From NCBI GenBank assembly GCA_030765605.1, contig JAVCCG010000119.1:78595-142594 (forward strand): a stretch of DNA of 64,000 nt, in the 5' to 3' direction. Positions 18,146 to 26,868 of the stretch are shown piece by piece (position 1 is the first letter of the stretch; the number at the start of each line of letters is the position of its first letter). The notes beneath the pieces are model-generated. The model had not been told where the DNA came from. It saw only the letters and a list, made by a program, of their open reading frames with translations, and did not search any database. The stretch is from Candidatus Alcyoniella australis. GTDB lineage: Bacteria; Lernaellota; Lernaellaia; JAVCCG01; Alcyoniellaceae. The translations under genes and the position numbers were made by a program.

Positions 18146-19069
18146 CTAAAGCCGTTCGTATCCCTCCTGTCGGGCCAGCAGGTCCAGGTAGATCGTGGCC
18201 GCGTCCTCGACCTCGGGGAACCACAACACGTCCTGCCGCGCTTTACGATAATCGAGCACCTTAACGTAGCTGCGGCACTCGTCGCAGGCGTGGATGCGGT
18301 GCGGTGAGTCGTTCTCGGCCGTGAGGTATTTCAGTTTCTTGTGATCCTCGTTGTCGCAGGCCGGGCAGAGGATGCGCTGGAAGTTCCAGACGAAGCGACA
18401 GTGCGAGCAGCGCAGCACAAGCGCCCCCTCCTCGGGGTTGAGCGCGCCCAGTCCCGGGGCGTTGCCGCAGATCGGGCAGGTGCCGCGCAGCCAGACCTTG
18501 AGGTCGACCAGATCGGCCAGCCTGCGGGCGCAAGCCAGCAGCGCGGGTCGCGCGAGGTGATCGCCTAGGAACATGACCATCTCCTCGGGCAGGTACAGTT
18601 CGGCCGCGCGGCGCTCCAGCGCCGTGTGGTCCAGCGGCGTCTGTTCGTACAGCCAGGGCAGGACCGGCTCGGTGCCGTTTTCCAACCTCTCGGTCAAGGC
18701 GGTGAGCATGTGTGCGCGATCCGGGTCGCGCTTTGCAAAGAACTTCGCCAGACGCAACATGTGTTCGCCAAGCAGCTTCTCGTCCCACTCGACCTTACGC
18801 GGGTCGAGCAAATGGAATCCCTCGTCGAGCCTGAGGCGGGCCTGCTCGAGCGGCAACTCAAAGGCCTCGCCGCCCTTTACCGGATCGCCGAGCTGCTCGT
18901 AGAGCTGCTCGATGGCCACCAGGGTGTCCAGCAGGTCGTCCGAGGCGTAGGCCGTGCCGCGGTGCGCCTCGCAGGCCTGCTGCATGCCCGACGGATCAAA
19001 GCAATGCGCTCCGGGCTCGAGGATCTGCTTGTCAATGCTGTCGGCCGTGAGGCCGTTATCTTCTTTCAC
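18146..19069 (-). CDS. fdhE: Formate dehydrogenase accessory protein FdhE
   Basis: Needed for maturation of respiratory formate dehydrogenases. Four CxxC motifs occupy the C-terminal half (CPICGN, CSHCRF, CPACDN, CDECRS), the rubredoxin-like iron sites of FdhE. About 307 residues. The GTG at 19069 is chosen because it overlaps the stop of the thioredoxin-fold gene by four bases (GTGA); the longer frame to 19153 runs back into that gene. It lies downstream of fdhA-fdhB on the same strand, supporting the assignment. The stop codon TAG is followed by CCTGGATTATCC, like a family 1 repeat terminus. Confidence 0.93.
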   Translation of the reverse strand: MKEDNGLTADSIDKQILEPGAHCFDPSGMQQACEAHRGTAYASDDLLDTLVAIEQLYEQLGDPVKGGEAFELPLEQARLRLDEGFHLLDPRKVEWDEKLLGEHMLRLAKFFAKRDPDRAHMLTALTERLENGTEPVLPWLYEQTPLDHTALERRAAELYLPEEMVMFLGDHLARPALLACARRLADLVDLKVWLRGTCPICGNAPGLGALNPEEGALVLRCSHCRFVWNFQRILCPACDNEDHKKLKYLTAENDSPHRIHACDECRSYVKVLDYRKARQDVLWFPEVEDAATIYLDLLARQEGYERL

Positions 19070-19713
19070 TTGTCGATCCCTTTCTGTTGACGATAGGCGA
19101 TCAGGTTGTTCAGCGTTTGGACTACGACGGCGGGTAGCTCGTCGCCCTGGCATTTACACGTTCCTGAGTTGATCTGCAACACCTGCTCGACCCAGATGCT
19201 CGGGGTGCGCTCGACCAGCAGTTTCTCGGATAGGTCCTTGGCCTCTTCCAGGCGCTGCTCAACGTACGGTGCGTTGCGCTGGCTTGCGTACTGTTGTTGC
19301 AAACCGCATTGCTCGGCGATCAGGTTAAGGATCTCGCGGTCGTCGATATCGACCTGGGAGACGAACCTGGCTTTAAACAGCCGCTCCAGGGCTTCCTGCT
19401 CCTTGCCGTGCTGCGCGGCGACCAGCACCAGCCGGATCGCCTCCAGACCTTCGCTGCCGTGGACGTAGGGCACCCACGAAAACTCGACGCGGCCGGCGAA
19501 CTGCTCGAACGCGCCGTGGGAATACTTGTGAAACAGGTGGCAGTTGCTGCACGTCGGGTTGTAGAAAATCTGCACGTGCAACACGCCGGGATTCAGCAGC
19601 TGGGCTTGCGAACCCACGAGCAGGTACTGCCCCTCGAACGGATGCTCGGCAGCCGAGGCGGCCGTGCACGCGATCAGCGACAGGACCACGATCAACGATA
19701 TTCTGTACAGCAT
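19066..19713 (-). CDS. Exported thioredoxin-fold (DsbA-like) protein
   Basis: Periplasmic protein of about 215 residues. A signal peptide (MLYRISLIVVLSLIACTAAS, ending near ASAAE) precedes a thioredoxin-like domain with the redox motif CSNC (FYNPTCSNCHLFHKYSHG) and a possible cis-Pro segment (LVERTPSIWV). A second Cys pair (CKC) lies near the end. The ATG at 19713 is chosen for its GGGAGG ribosome site; upstream in-frame codons lack a signal peptide. Coupled to fdhE by a four-base overlap, so it probably assists formate dehydrogenase assembly or redox upkeep. The precise role is inference. Confidence 0.82.
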   Translation of the reverse strand: MLYRISLIVVLSLIACTAASAAEHPFEGQYLLVGSQAQLLNPGVLHVQIFYNPTCSNCHLFHKYSHGAFEQFAGRVEFSWVPYVHGSEGLEAIRLVLVAAQHGKEQEALERLFKARFVSQVDIDDREILNLIAEQCGLQQQYASQRNAPYVEQRLEEAKDLSEKLLVERTPSIWVEQVLQINSGTCKCQGDELPAVVVQTLNNLIAYRQQKGIDK

Positions 19714-19814
19714 TGCGCGCCTCCCTGAGAAACTTGTATCAGATCGCAATCGCTTAGTCAGGCCCCGACTCGACGGACCGATCTGCGAACGGCCTCGGGG
19801 TAGCTCCAAGTTGC

Positions 19815-19841
19815 AAAAAGGGCCCCGGTCGCCCGGGGCCC
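19815..19841 (-). terminator. Rho-independent terminator after fdhB
   Basis: A nine-base-pair GC stem (GGGCCCCGG at 19820-19828 with CCGGGGCCC at 19833-19841, loop of four) followed on the minus strand by five T (19819-19815). It lies 27 bases beyond the fdhB stop and separates fdhAB from the thioredoxin-fold/fdhE pair. Confidence 0.9.
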
Positions 19842-19867
19842 AATTTTAATCGTCGCTCGTCGCCGAC

Positions 19868-20509
19868 CTAGGAAAAATGGTCGGACTCGTCTGAGACTAA
19901 AATCCATTTAACGTGCGTGTCGTCGTCCGGATAGAGCTTGGCCTTGGGGTACTGGGCCTTGACTTTCGCCAGACGTGCCTTGGCCTTGGCCAGCATCGCG
20001 TCTTTGTCGCCGAAGGTCAGCGTACCCGTGGGGCAGGCCTGCACGCAGGCAGGCAACAAGCCGTCGCTGATCCGGTCGATGCACAGGTTGCACTTGACCA
20101 GCGTGCCGTCTTTGCGCGCCGTGGGGATGCCGTAGGGGCAGCTGCCGAACACGCTCTCGAGGCTCTCGCCCTTGCTCTTGTCGGTGAACAAGATCGCGCC
20201 GGTCGCCTCGTCTTTGATGATCGACTCGGAACTCGCGTCGCCGGCCTTGGTGCCGTAACGGCAGTAGGGATCGGCGCAGTGTCGACACTGTTGCTTGGTG
20301 AAGATCCAGTTGATGCCGTAGTCGGCGCCGTTGGGGACCTCCTTGAAGTTGACCATCGTCCAGGTGTCGCCGTCGACCTTGGGCGGATTTTGGTAGGTGC
20401 CGGTGAAGGTGGTCTTCACGGCTTTGTTTTGGTTCCACTGCTTGCATGCGACTTGGCAGCCGCGGCACGCCGTGCACTTACTGGTGTCGATGAGCATCAT
20501 TTTGGCCAT
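19868..20509 (-). CDS. fdhB: Formate dehydrogenase iron-sulfur (beta) subunit
   Basis: Electron-transfer subunit of 213 residues, with ferredoxin-type Cys clusters: CTACRGCQVACKQWN at the N-terminus, CRHCADPYC, then CNLCIDRI and CVQACPTG. It lacks the C-terminal membrane helix of E. coli FdnH (about 294 residues) and matches the short soluble beta subunit of Desulfovibrio-type FdhAB. No signal peptide is seen, so it should be carried out with the Tat-exported alpha subunit. It starts 13 bases after the fdhA stop and ends at an intrinsic terminator. Confidence 0.93.
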   Translation of the reverse strand: MAKMMLIDTSKCTACRGCQVACKQWNQNKAVKTTFTGTYQNPPKVDGDTWTMVNFKEVPNGADYGINWIFTKQQCRHCADPYCRYGTKAGDASSESIIKDEATGAILFTDKSKGESLESVFGSCPYGIPTARKDGTLVKCNLCIDRISDGLLPACVQACPTGTLTFGDKDAMLAKAKARLAKVKAQYPKAKLYPDDDTHVKWILVSDESDHFS

Positions 20510-20522
20510 TGTAACTCCCCCC

Positions 20523-23500
20523 TCATACCTTTTTGAGGTCGACGAGGAACGTCTTGAACTCAGGTATGCGCGTGTTTACGTCGCCCACGTGCGGAGTCAA
20601 GACATTGGCCGAGTCGCCGCTACATACGCCGCAGAAGCCCCAATGCCAGGGAATCCCGACTTGCTCGACCATATTGCCGTCGATGTTTAACGGTTTGAAG
20701 CGGCTGGTCACGCAGGCTTTGGCGATCATCGATCCTCGCGGATTCCAGATTTTCACCAGCTCTCCGTTTTCGATTCCCTTGACCTTGGCCAGCTCCTGGC
20801 TCATCTCGACGAAGACCTCGGGCATCAGCTCGGCCAGCCACGGCAGGTGGCGGGTCATCGCGCCGGCTTGCCAGTGCTCGGAGACGCGGTAGGTTGTCGC
20901 CACGTACGGGAAATCTTTGGGGTCGGCGAACTTGCCGGAGCCTCCGGCATAGACGTAGACCGCCGGGCTGTTTTGCACGTTGGGGTGCAGCTTATTGATG
21001 GCCGGGCTTTCCATTGCCTCGTAGAACTCGGGGAACGGTCCATCGGCCAGGCCCATGCCGAACAGTCGGGCCACGCCCTCGTTCTTCATGATGAACGGAT
21101 AGCGCGTGTTGTCCTGATTCATCGGCGGCCAACCGCCGTCGGGCACGTCTCCGACCCACTTCTTGGTATCGGGGTTCCAGCTGATGACTGCTTTGTCCGG
21201 ATCCCACGGTTTGCCGTCCAGATCGACTGATGCGCGGTTGTAGATGATCCGGCGGTTGATCGGCCAGCACCAGGTCCAATCGGGGTAGAGCCCGATGCCG
21301 CTGGGATCTTTTTTACCGCGGCGGGCCATCATATTGCCCTTCTCGGTGTACGAGCCGCAATACAGCCAGTTGCCCGAGGCGGTGGAACCGTCGGCCTTGA
21401 GTTTGCCGAAGCTGGAGAACTGCTCGCCCGTGGCCACGTCGTAGCCGTTGATCTCTTTGGCTACGCGGTGGATGTCCACGTGGCCGTGGTCGTCGCCGTA
21501 GGGCCAGTAGAGGTTGATGATCGGATCGGCGAACGGACCCTTGTCCGCGGTGTAGAGCTTCTTGATCTCGCCGTAGAGCCGGTGCACGATCCAGGCGTCG
21601 TCCATGGCGTCGCCCAGGGCGTCGCCTGCTTTGTAACGCCACTGCACCCAGCGTCCGGAGTTGGAGATCGAACCCTCTTTCTCCATGCTCGCCACTGCCG
21701 GCAGCCTGAAGACCTCGGTCTTGATCTCGCGCGGGTTGACGCCCTCGCGCTTCCAGAACACGGACGTTTCGGTCTCCCAGAGGTCGACCGCCACCATCCA
21801 ATCGAGTTTGGAAAGCGCGTTGCGCTCCAGCTCGGCGTTGGGGCCGCCGACCGCGGGGTTCTGACCGAAGAAGAAAGCGCCCTTGATCTTGCCTTCGTCC
21901 ATCGCCTCGAACAGGCTGATGTGCGAGTAGTTGCCGCCGCGCTTGGGCAGCCAGGAATATCCGAATTGGTTGTCAGCGGTGGCATTGGGGCCGTAGAACG
22001 CCTTGAGCATGCTGACCGTGTATTTGCGGCCGTTGCTCCACCAGTCGGCGCTCTTGGGATCGAAGTTTTTCCCCTCGTAGTAGGTCTTGCAATAGCCGTC
22101 GAGGGTCTGGTCCGCTTCCTGCGGGCACTTGAGGTAGCCGGGCAGGATGTGGAACAGCAGGCACATGTCGGTCGAACCCTGGACGTTGCTCTCGCCTCGC
22201 AGAGCGTTGATACCGCCGCCGGCGCGTCCGATGTTGCCCAACAGCAGTTGCAGGATCACGTAGGAACGAATGTTCTGCGTGCCGTAGGTGTGCTGGGTAG
22301 CGCCCATGGCGTACATGATCGTGGCCACCTTGTCGGACTTGCCGGTGGAGGCGAAGGTCTTGCACACCTCGACGTAGGTGTCCTGGGGGCAGCCGGTGAT
22401 CGCGCTGACCGTGGCCGCGTCGTAGCGGCTGAAGTGCTCCTTGAGCAGGTTCCAGACGCAGTTGGGATCGCTGAGCGTCATGTCGCGCTTGGGTACGCCG
22501 TTGGCGTCGAGCTGGTACTGCCAGCTGGCCTTGTCGTTGTAGCTGCGCTTGGACTCGTCAAAGCCCGAGAAGATGCCCTCGTCGAACGAGTACTTGGGAT
22601 CGATCAGGTACGATGCGTTGGTGTAGTGCTTGACGTAGTCCCCGTGTTGCAGGTTGTTCTGCAGCACGTAGTTGATCATGCCGCCGACAAAGGCGACGTC
22701 GGTGCCCGAACGCAGCGGTGCGTAGATATCGGATCTAGCGCTGGTCCTGGTGAAACGGGGATCGACGTTGATCAGCTTAGCGCCCTTTTCCATGGCGCGG
22801 GTGATCCACTTAAAACTGATCGGATGGTTTTCCGCGGCATTGCTGCCGATGATCAATACGACGTCCGAATGCTGGAGGTCGATCCAGTGATTCGTCATCG
22901 CGCCTCTTCCGAATGACTCCGCCAAACTGGCGACAGTGGAAGAGTGTCATATTCGGGCCTGATGTTCTAAGTAGACGACTCCCAGCGCGCGCATGAACTT
23001 GGAGAGCAGGAAGCACTCCTCGTTGTCCAGCGACGCGCCGCCGAGGCTGGCGATCGCCTCGGTGCGGTTGATCACCTGGCCCTTGTCGTTGTGCGTCTTC
23101 CACGATTCGTCGCGCGTCTTTTTAACGCGCTGGGCGATCTGCGAAAGTGCCCAGTCCCAGCTGACCTTCTTGAACTTGGTCGCGCCCGGAGCGCGATACT
23201 CGACCTTTTCAAGTCGGGCCCGATTGGGGTTGTTGGCGATCTGGTAGATCGCGGAGCCTTTGCTGCACAGCGAGCCTTCGTTGATCGGATGGTCGGGGTC
23301 GCCCTCGACGTTGATCACCGTAAGCCTGCCGTTGACCGCGCGCGAATGCACGATCAGGCCGCAGCCGACTCCGCAATAGGGGCAGATCGACGTGCTCTCA
23401 GTGGTGCCGGCGAGCTTGCCCATTTTGGCGCTGTAGGCGTAGACGTTCGAGACGTTGACGCCAGGCATCCCGGCGAGGACCAAGACACTGGCCGCGCCCG

Positions 23501-23534
23501 ATACCGTGATGAATTTTCTGCGGGTAACTTTCAT
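20523..23534 (-). CDS. fdhA: Selenocysteine formate dehydrogenase alpha subunit
   Basis: Catalytic molybdenum/tungsten bis-MGD subunit oxidising formate. Two open frames (20523-22925 and 22947-23534) are one gene: they share a frame and are split only by TGA at 22947-22949, codon 196, in context HQARI-Sec-HSSTVASLAESFGRG, matching the active-site Sec of FdnG-type enzymes. About 1003 residues. The N-terminus carries a twin-arginine signal (MKVTRRKFITVSG) and a 4Fe-4S motif CPYCGVGCG, so it is periplasmic. A SECIS-like hairpin directly follows the UGA. AAGGAGGAG lies before the ATG. No cytochrome b (gamma) subunit is present, as in soluble FdhAB. selA, selB and selC are not in the window. Confidence 0.95.
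22904..22949 (-). promoter_or_regulatory. Selenocysteine UGA and SECIS-like hairpin in fdhA
   Basis: TGA at 22949-22947 is followed two bases later by CTCTTCC (22944-22938), which pairs perfectly with GGAAGAG (22910-22904). Inside, CGCCA pairs with TGGCG around a GTT loop, and ACT pairs with AGT. Position and shape fit a bacterial SECIS for SelB-directed recoding. Confidence 0.85.
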
Positions 23535-23771
23535 GTTAAGTCACTCCTCCTTCTTATTTGAGGCGTGCCTGAGACTCTATTTGTTAAATTTTTGCCGCTG
23601 GTCGCCGTGCTTGTTGACCCCCTTTTAAGGCGACGACGAATTGCTGCTTTATTCTTTTGGTAAATAGTCTTCGCAGGGTTTTCCCGACAAACGATTGAAT
23701 GTACTTATTAGCGGACCCAGCAGGGGGATGTCAATATGCTTTATTAGACATGTTGCTGTGAAATAACTGGA

Positions 23772-24869
23772 TTATTTTGATTTCAAGCCGCTCTTGCCGC
23801 GTCCGCTGGATCGGGCCTGCGAGCGTTCGCAGAGGAAGTCGGCGATGCGGTCCCAAACCAGCACCGGCGCCTCGCTTCCCGCGACCATCCCGATGTGCCC
23901 CAGGGGCACCTGTTCGAGGATAATCTGCGCGGCCTCGGGCAGCATCGTGCGTACCGCCTCGACGCTGGCCCGCGGCGCGATCTTGTCCTTGGTCCCCGAG
24001 AAGACCTGGACCGAACTGGGGATATGGCCCAGGTCGACGATCCGGCCGCCGATCTTCAGCCGCTTGCCGCGCAGCTTGTCCTCGATGATGAAGTCCTGGA
24101 CGAACTGCTTGAACGCCTCTGCCGGGTAGGGGATGAAGCTCCCGACCCAGTCGTTGATCGACTCGTAGCCCGCGACCCACTCGCGGTCCCAGTAGTTCAG
24201 CGCCAGCTCCACGTAGCGCCAAACGGTGGTCGCCGGCGAGATCAGCCGGAAGCCGTTGATCGTCAGAATCGGCGGGATGTTGCCCACGACGTCGACGAAG
24301 ATTTGCAGCGGCAGCTGTCCGAGGGTCGCCAGAATGTTGAACGGAAACATCTGCGAGAAGTCGACCGGACTGCCCAGGGTCACCAGGTTGCGCACGCGAT
24401 TCTCATCGGCGTACAGCGCGCAGGCCAGGTAGCTCATGATCCCGCCCATGCTCCAGCCGACCAGGCTCAGCTCGCTGCTGCCCGAGAGCTCGGCAATCCG
24501 CCGCATGGCGCTGGGGATGAAGTCGGTGACGTAGTCGTCGACCGTGATCGTGCGGTCCTCGGGCTTGGGAATGCCGAAGTCGATCAGGTAGACGTCGAGG
24601 CCGGCCTCCATCAGGTACTGGATCATCGAGTGTCCGGCGCGTAAATCGAAGATCGTCGGCTGGACCATCAAGGGCGGCACGATCAGCACCGGCAGCGGCA
24701 GCACCTCGCGGATCGGCTGGTAGTGGCGCAGCGAGGCCTTTTCCCACATCTGGACGATGCTGCTGGGCGTACGCAGTCTGGGCGTCAACGGCCCCAGGAG
24801 TACTCGTTCGCCCAGGTGCATTCCGCGCAACAGTGCGCGCGTGGTCTCGCGTGCCAGCAGGTTCATCAT
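23772..24869 (-). CDS. PhaC-like alpha/beta hydrolase with Ser nucleophile
   Basis: 365-residue protein resembling class III poly(3-hydroxyalkanoate) synthase (PhaC): VYLIDFGIPKPEDRTITVDDY, a lipase-box region, FSGTKDKIAP (Asp) and PLGHIGM (His) follow the family pattern. The nucleophile elbow reads LVGWSMGGI, so Ser stands where true synthases have Cys (GxCxG). It may be a hydrolase or acyltransferase, not a polymerase. No phaE, phasin or thiolase genes are adjacent; a PhaR-like gene lies about 18 kb away. The ribosome site before the ATG pair at 24869/24866 is weak. Confidence 0.75.
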   Translation of the reverse strand: MMNLLARETTRALLRGMHLGERVLLGPLTPRLRTPSSIVQMWEKASLRHYQPIREVLPLPVLIVPPLMVQPTIFDLRAGHSMIQYLMEAGLDVYLIDFGIPKPEDRTITVDDYVTDFIPSAMRRIAELSGSSELSLVGWSMGGIMSYLACALYADENRVRNLVTLGSPVDFSQMFPFNILATLGQLPLQIFVDVVGNIPPILTINGFRLISPATTVWRYVELALNYWDREWVAGYESINDWVGSFIPYPAEAFKQFVQDFIIEDKLRGKRLKIGGRIVDLGHIPSSVQVFSGTKDKIAPRASVEAVRTMLPEAAQIILEQVPLGHIGMVAGSEAPVLVWDRIADFLCERSQARSSGRGKSGLKSK

Positions 24870-24938
24870 TTCGTCGTGCGCATTTGGACCCGAATTTTAC
24901 ACGCCGCAACGGCTTGGGCCAACAGCTACGGCGATTGG

Positions 24939-26531
24939 TCAGGCCTGCAGGGTCTCGCGCAGCTGCTCAAACAGCTTGTCGATCTGCCAGGGGTAGGGGA
25001 TCTCGCCCTTGATCGTGGAGGGGTCGAGGTCCAACGTTGCGTCGTCGCCGTTCGACCGTTCGTTTTGCAGCAGCAGACACGGTCGGCTGAAGATGGTCCG
25101 CTGCGCCTCGGAGCCCTGGGCCAGGTGCTCGTCGTTGATCAAGCCCTTTTCGATCAACGCCAGGTCGAAACCGCCGCGCAGGGCCGAAATGGCGGCCTTA
25201 TCAAGATCGTCGGCCGCGAGCACCCGGTATCCGGCCGATCGTAGGCAGTCGTACAGCGCTGCCGAGCGTTGGTTCGCCGCGGCCACCAGCAACAGCTTGG
25301 TTTGGGCGACCCGCGCCCCGGCGAGCACGCGCCGCAAGCGCTCGAGTTCGATCAACGGGGCGTCGTCGCGCAGCCGCAGGCCCGGCTGTTGCGGCAGGAT
25401 CGCGCTGAAGGTCGAGCCGCTGCCGGGCAGCGAGTCTACGAGGATCGCGCCGCCCGCGCGTTCCATGATCCGGGCGGCCACGGTCAGACCCAGCCCGCCC
25501 GCCGCGGCAGAGCGCTTGGTGCTGAACATCGGCTCGAAGATCCGTTCCAGATCCTGCTCCTCGATCCCCATGCCCGCGTCGCGCACGCTGATGATGGTCA
25601 GCGGCGGCGCGGAGGATTCGAGCGACTCCAGCCGTTCGAGCATCGCGGCCGCGGTGGGAGTAGGGCGATGGGACGCGACGATTCCCAGCGCCTCTTGGCG
25701 GCTCACGCTGCGCGCCTCAAGGTGGACCTGCTCGCCCTCCTGCGAGGCCTCCAGCGCGTTGCGCAGCAGGTGCAGTAGGACCGTTGTCAGCAGCTCGTCG
25801 GGCAGCAGGCTGCACGCCTCGGGCTCGACCAAAGTCCTGACGGCGATCCTGCTGCGCGAGATTTCTTTGTCCAAATCGCCCAAGGCAGAGGTTACGGCGT
25901 TGTTCACCGGCAGTGGTTCTGCGGACGGTTCGACCTCTGCGGACAGAACCTTGAGGCTGCCGAGGATCTGGCGCACGCGCAACAATTGGTGCCGCGCGAC
26001 CTGGGCGCAACGTTTGTAGGCGTCCGCGCTCTTGGTGACCAACGCCAGGCCGGCGTGGCTCAACACGTCGCCGATCATCTCCGAGAGCGTCGTCAGCTGG
26101 TTGCTGCAAATGCGGTCGAGCAGCGCCAGGCGGTCGGACTGTATCAGCCGCCGGATCAGTGCCAGATGCTCGGTGTTGTCACGGATGCTGATCAGCACGT
26201 GCCGGTCGGTCCAGTCATCGACAGGGCTCATCTCGCACTTTGCCGAGAACAGCCGCCCCTGTTTGGACAGAAAGACCTCTTTGGCGCAGTTTCCCGGACG
26301 CTCCGCGTATTCCGACAGTCCGTGCCCCTGCAACTCGTTCAAGTCGTCGAACAGCTCGGGCAGCAGGCTGCTCAGGTCGGCCCCCTGGAGCCTGGCTGAT
26401 CCGATCAGCTCGCGCAGCCCGCGATTGGCCAATACGATCGTGCAGTCGTTGTCGCAGATCGCCAACGCCTGCGGCAGACTATCGAGCAGCGCCTGGACTG
26501 CCGGATTGTTCAGCTCGATCAAGTTCTGCAT
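24939..26531 (-). CDS. PAS-histidine-kinase-like protein lacking phospho-His, with degenerate receiver
   Basis: About 530 residues. A PAS domain (residues about 8-125) is followed by a helical dimerisation region, an HATPase domain and a C-terminal receiver-like domain. The ATPase motifs look intact: N-box LLHLLRNALEAS, DAGMGIE, IFEPMFSTK and GGLGLTVA. The H-box that should contain AHxxNN instead reads CSNQLTTLSE, with no His at the expected place. The receiver-like end (LLLVAAANQ, ALIEKG) lacks the acidic pair and canonical Asp. The ATG at 26531 has AAGGTG upstream; GTG at 26549 is an alternative. No partner regulator is adjacent. Confidence 0.75.
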   Translation of the reverse strand: MQNLIELNNPAVQALLDSLPQALAICDNDCTIVLANRGLRELIGSARLQGADLSSLLPELFDDLNELQGHGLSEYAERPGNCAKEVFLSKQGRLFSAKCEMSPVDDWTDRHVLISIRDNTEHLALIRRLIQSDRLALLDRICSNQLTTLSEMIGDVLSHAGLALVTKSADAYKRCAQVARHQLLRVRQILGSLKVLSAEVEPSAEPLPVNNAVTSALGDLDKEISRSRIAVRTLVEPEACSLLPDELLTTVLLHLLRNALEASQEGEQVHLEARSVSRQEALGIVASHRPTPTAAAMLERLESLESSAPPLTIISVRDAGMGIEEQDLERIFEPMFSTKRSAAAGGLGLTVAARIMERAGGAILVDSLPGSGSTFSAILPQQPGLRLRDDAPLIELERLRRVLAGARVAQTKLLLVAAANQRSAALYDCLRSAGYRVLAADDLDKAAISALRGGFDLALIEKGLINDEHLAQGSEAQRTIFSRPCLLLQNERSNGDDATLDLDPSTIKGEIPYPWQIDKLFEQLRETLQA

Positions 26532-26796
26532 CGAGGTCACCTTCAACACCCCAGGCTTAAGTGACGCGACCCCTCGATATCCGGCCTATCTCGCCCGATT
26601 CGAGATCACTTCACAACTCACGTTAAACATTTGATGCATCTGTGATGCCAATCACTAGATGTAATTATCGTCATGAAAGTGAAGGGCAATAGCAACATTA
26701 TCAATTAAATAGGCTTTATTAGGACAGGAAATAAACCCAAGCCGGATTACGTTTCGTAACATCGGGAGTCACGGTCGGCATGCAAAAGCAAGTACT

Positions 26797-26825
26797 TTAA
26801 TATTTTTGCTCGCGTGACCTATACT
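26797..26825 (+). promoter_or_regulatory. Candidate sigma-70 promoter for the GH67-like lipoprotein gene
   Basis: TTAATA at 26797-26802, a 17-base spacer, and TATACT at 26820-26825. The predicted leader is only about 37 bases long. Confidence 0.6.
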
Positions 26826-26832
26826 GTGCCTT

Positions 26833-26864
26833 GGTGCTCAATCCGAGGTGCTCAATTCGAGGTG
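26833..26864 (+). repeat. Tandem 14-mer in the leader
   Basis: GGTGCTCAATCCGA (26833-26846) is repeated as GGTGCTCAATTCGA (26847-26860) and begins a third time (GGTG). Each copy carries a GAGGTG ribosome-site-like word; the last one serves the ATG at 26869. Confidence 0.7.
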
Positions 26865-26868
26865 GCTG

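Larger units (their letters stand above)
26532..26868. other. Divergent intergenic region with AT-rich core
   Basis: About 337 bases between the kinase-like gene (-) and a lipoprotein gene (+). The centre (roughly 26620-26810) is distinctly AT-rich against the surroundings. It contains the promoter at 26797-26825 and a tandem 14-mer at 26833-26860. No open frame or RNA structure was convincing. Confidence 0.6.

Noticed and set aside
20523..23534. Frameshift, nonsense mutation or two separate formate dehydrogenase genes
   Set aside because: Both parts are in the same frame and only a UGA lies between them, exactly at the Sec position of FdnG-type enzymes, with a SECIS-like hairpin after it.
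23535..23771. Sigma-54 or molybdenum-cofactor riboswitch upstream of fdhA
   Set aside because: No GG-N10-GC sigma-54 pair and no Moco-type fold could be recognised; only the ribosome site was clear.
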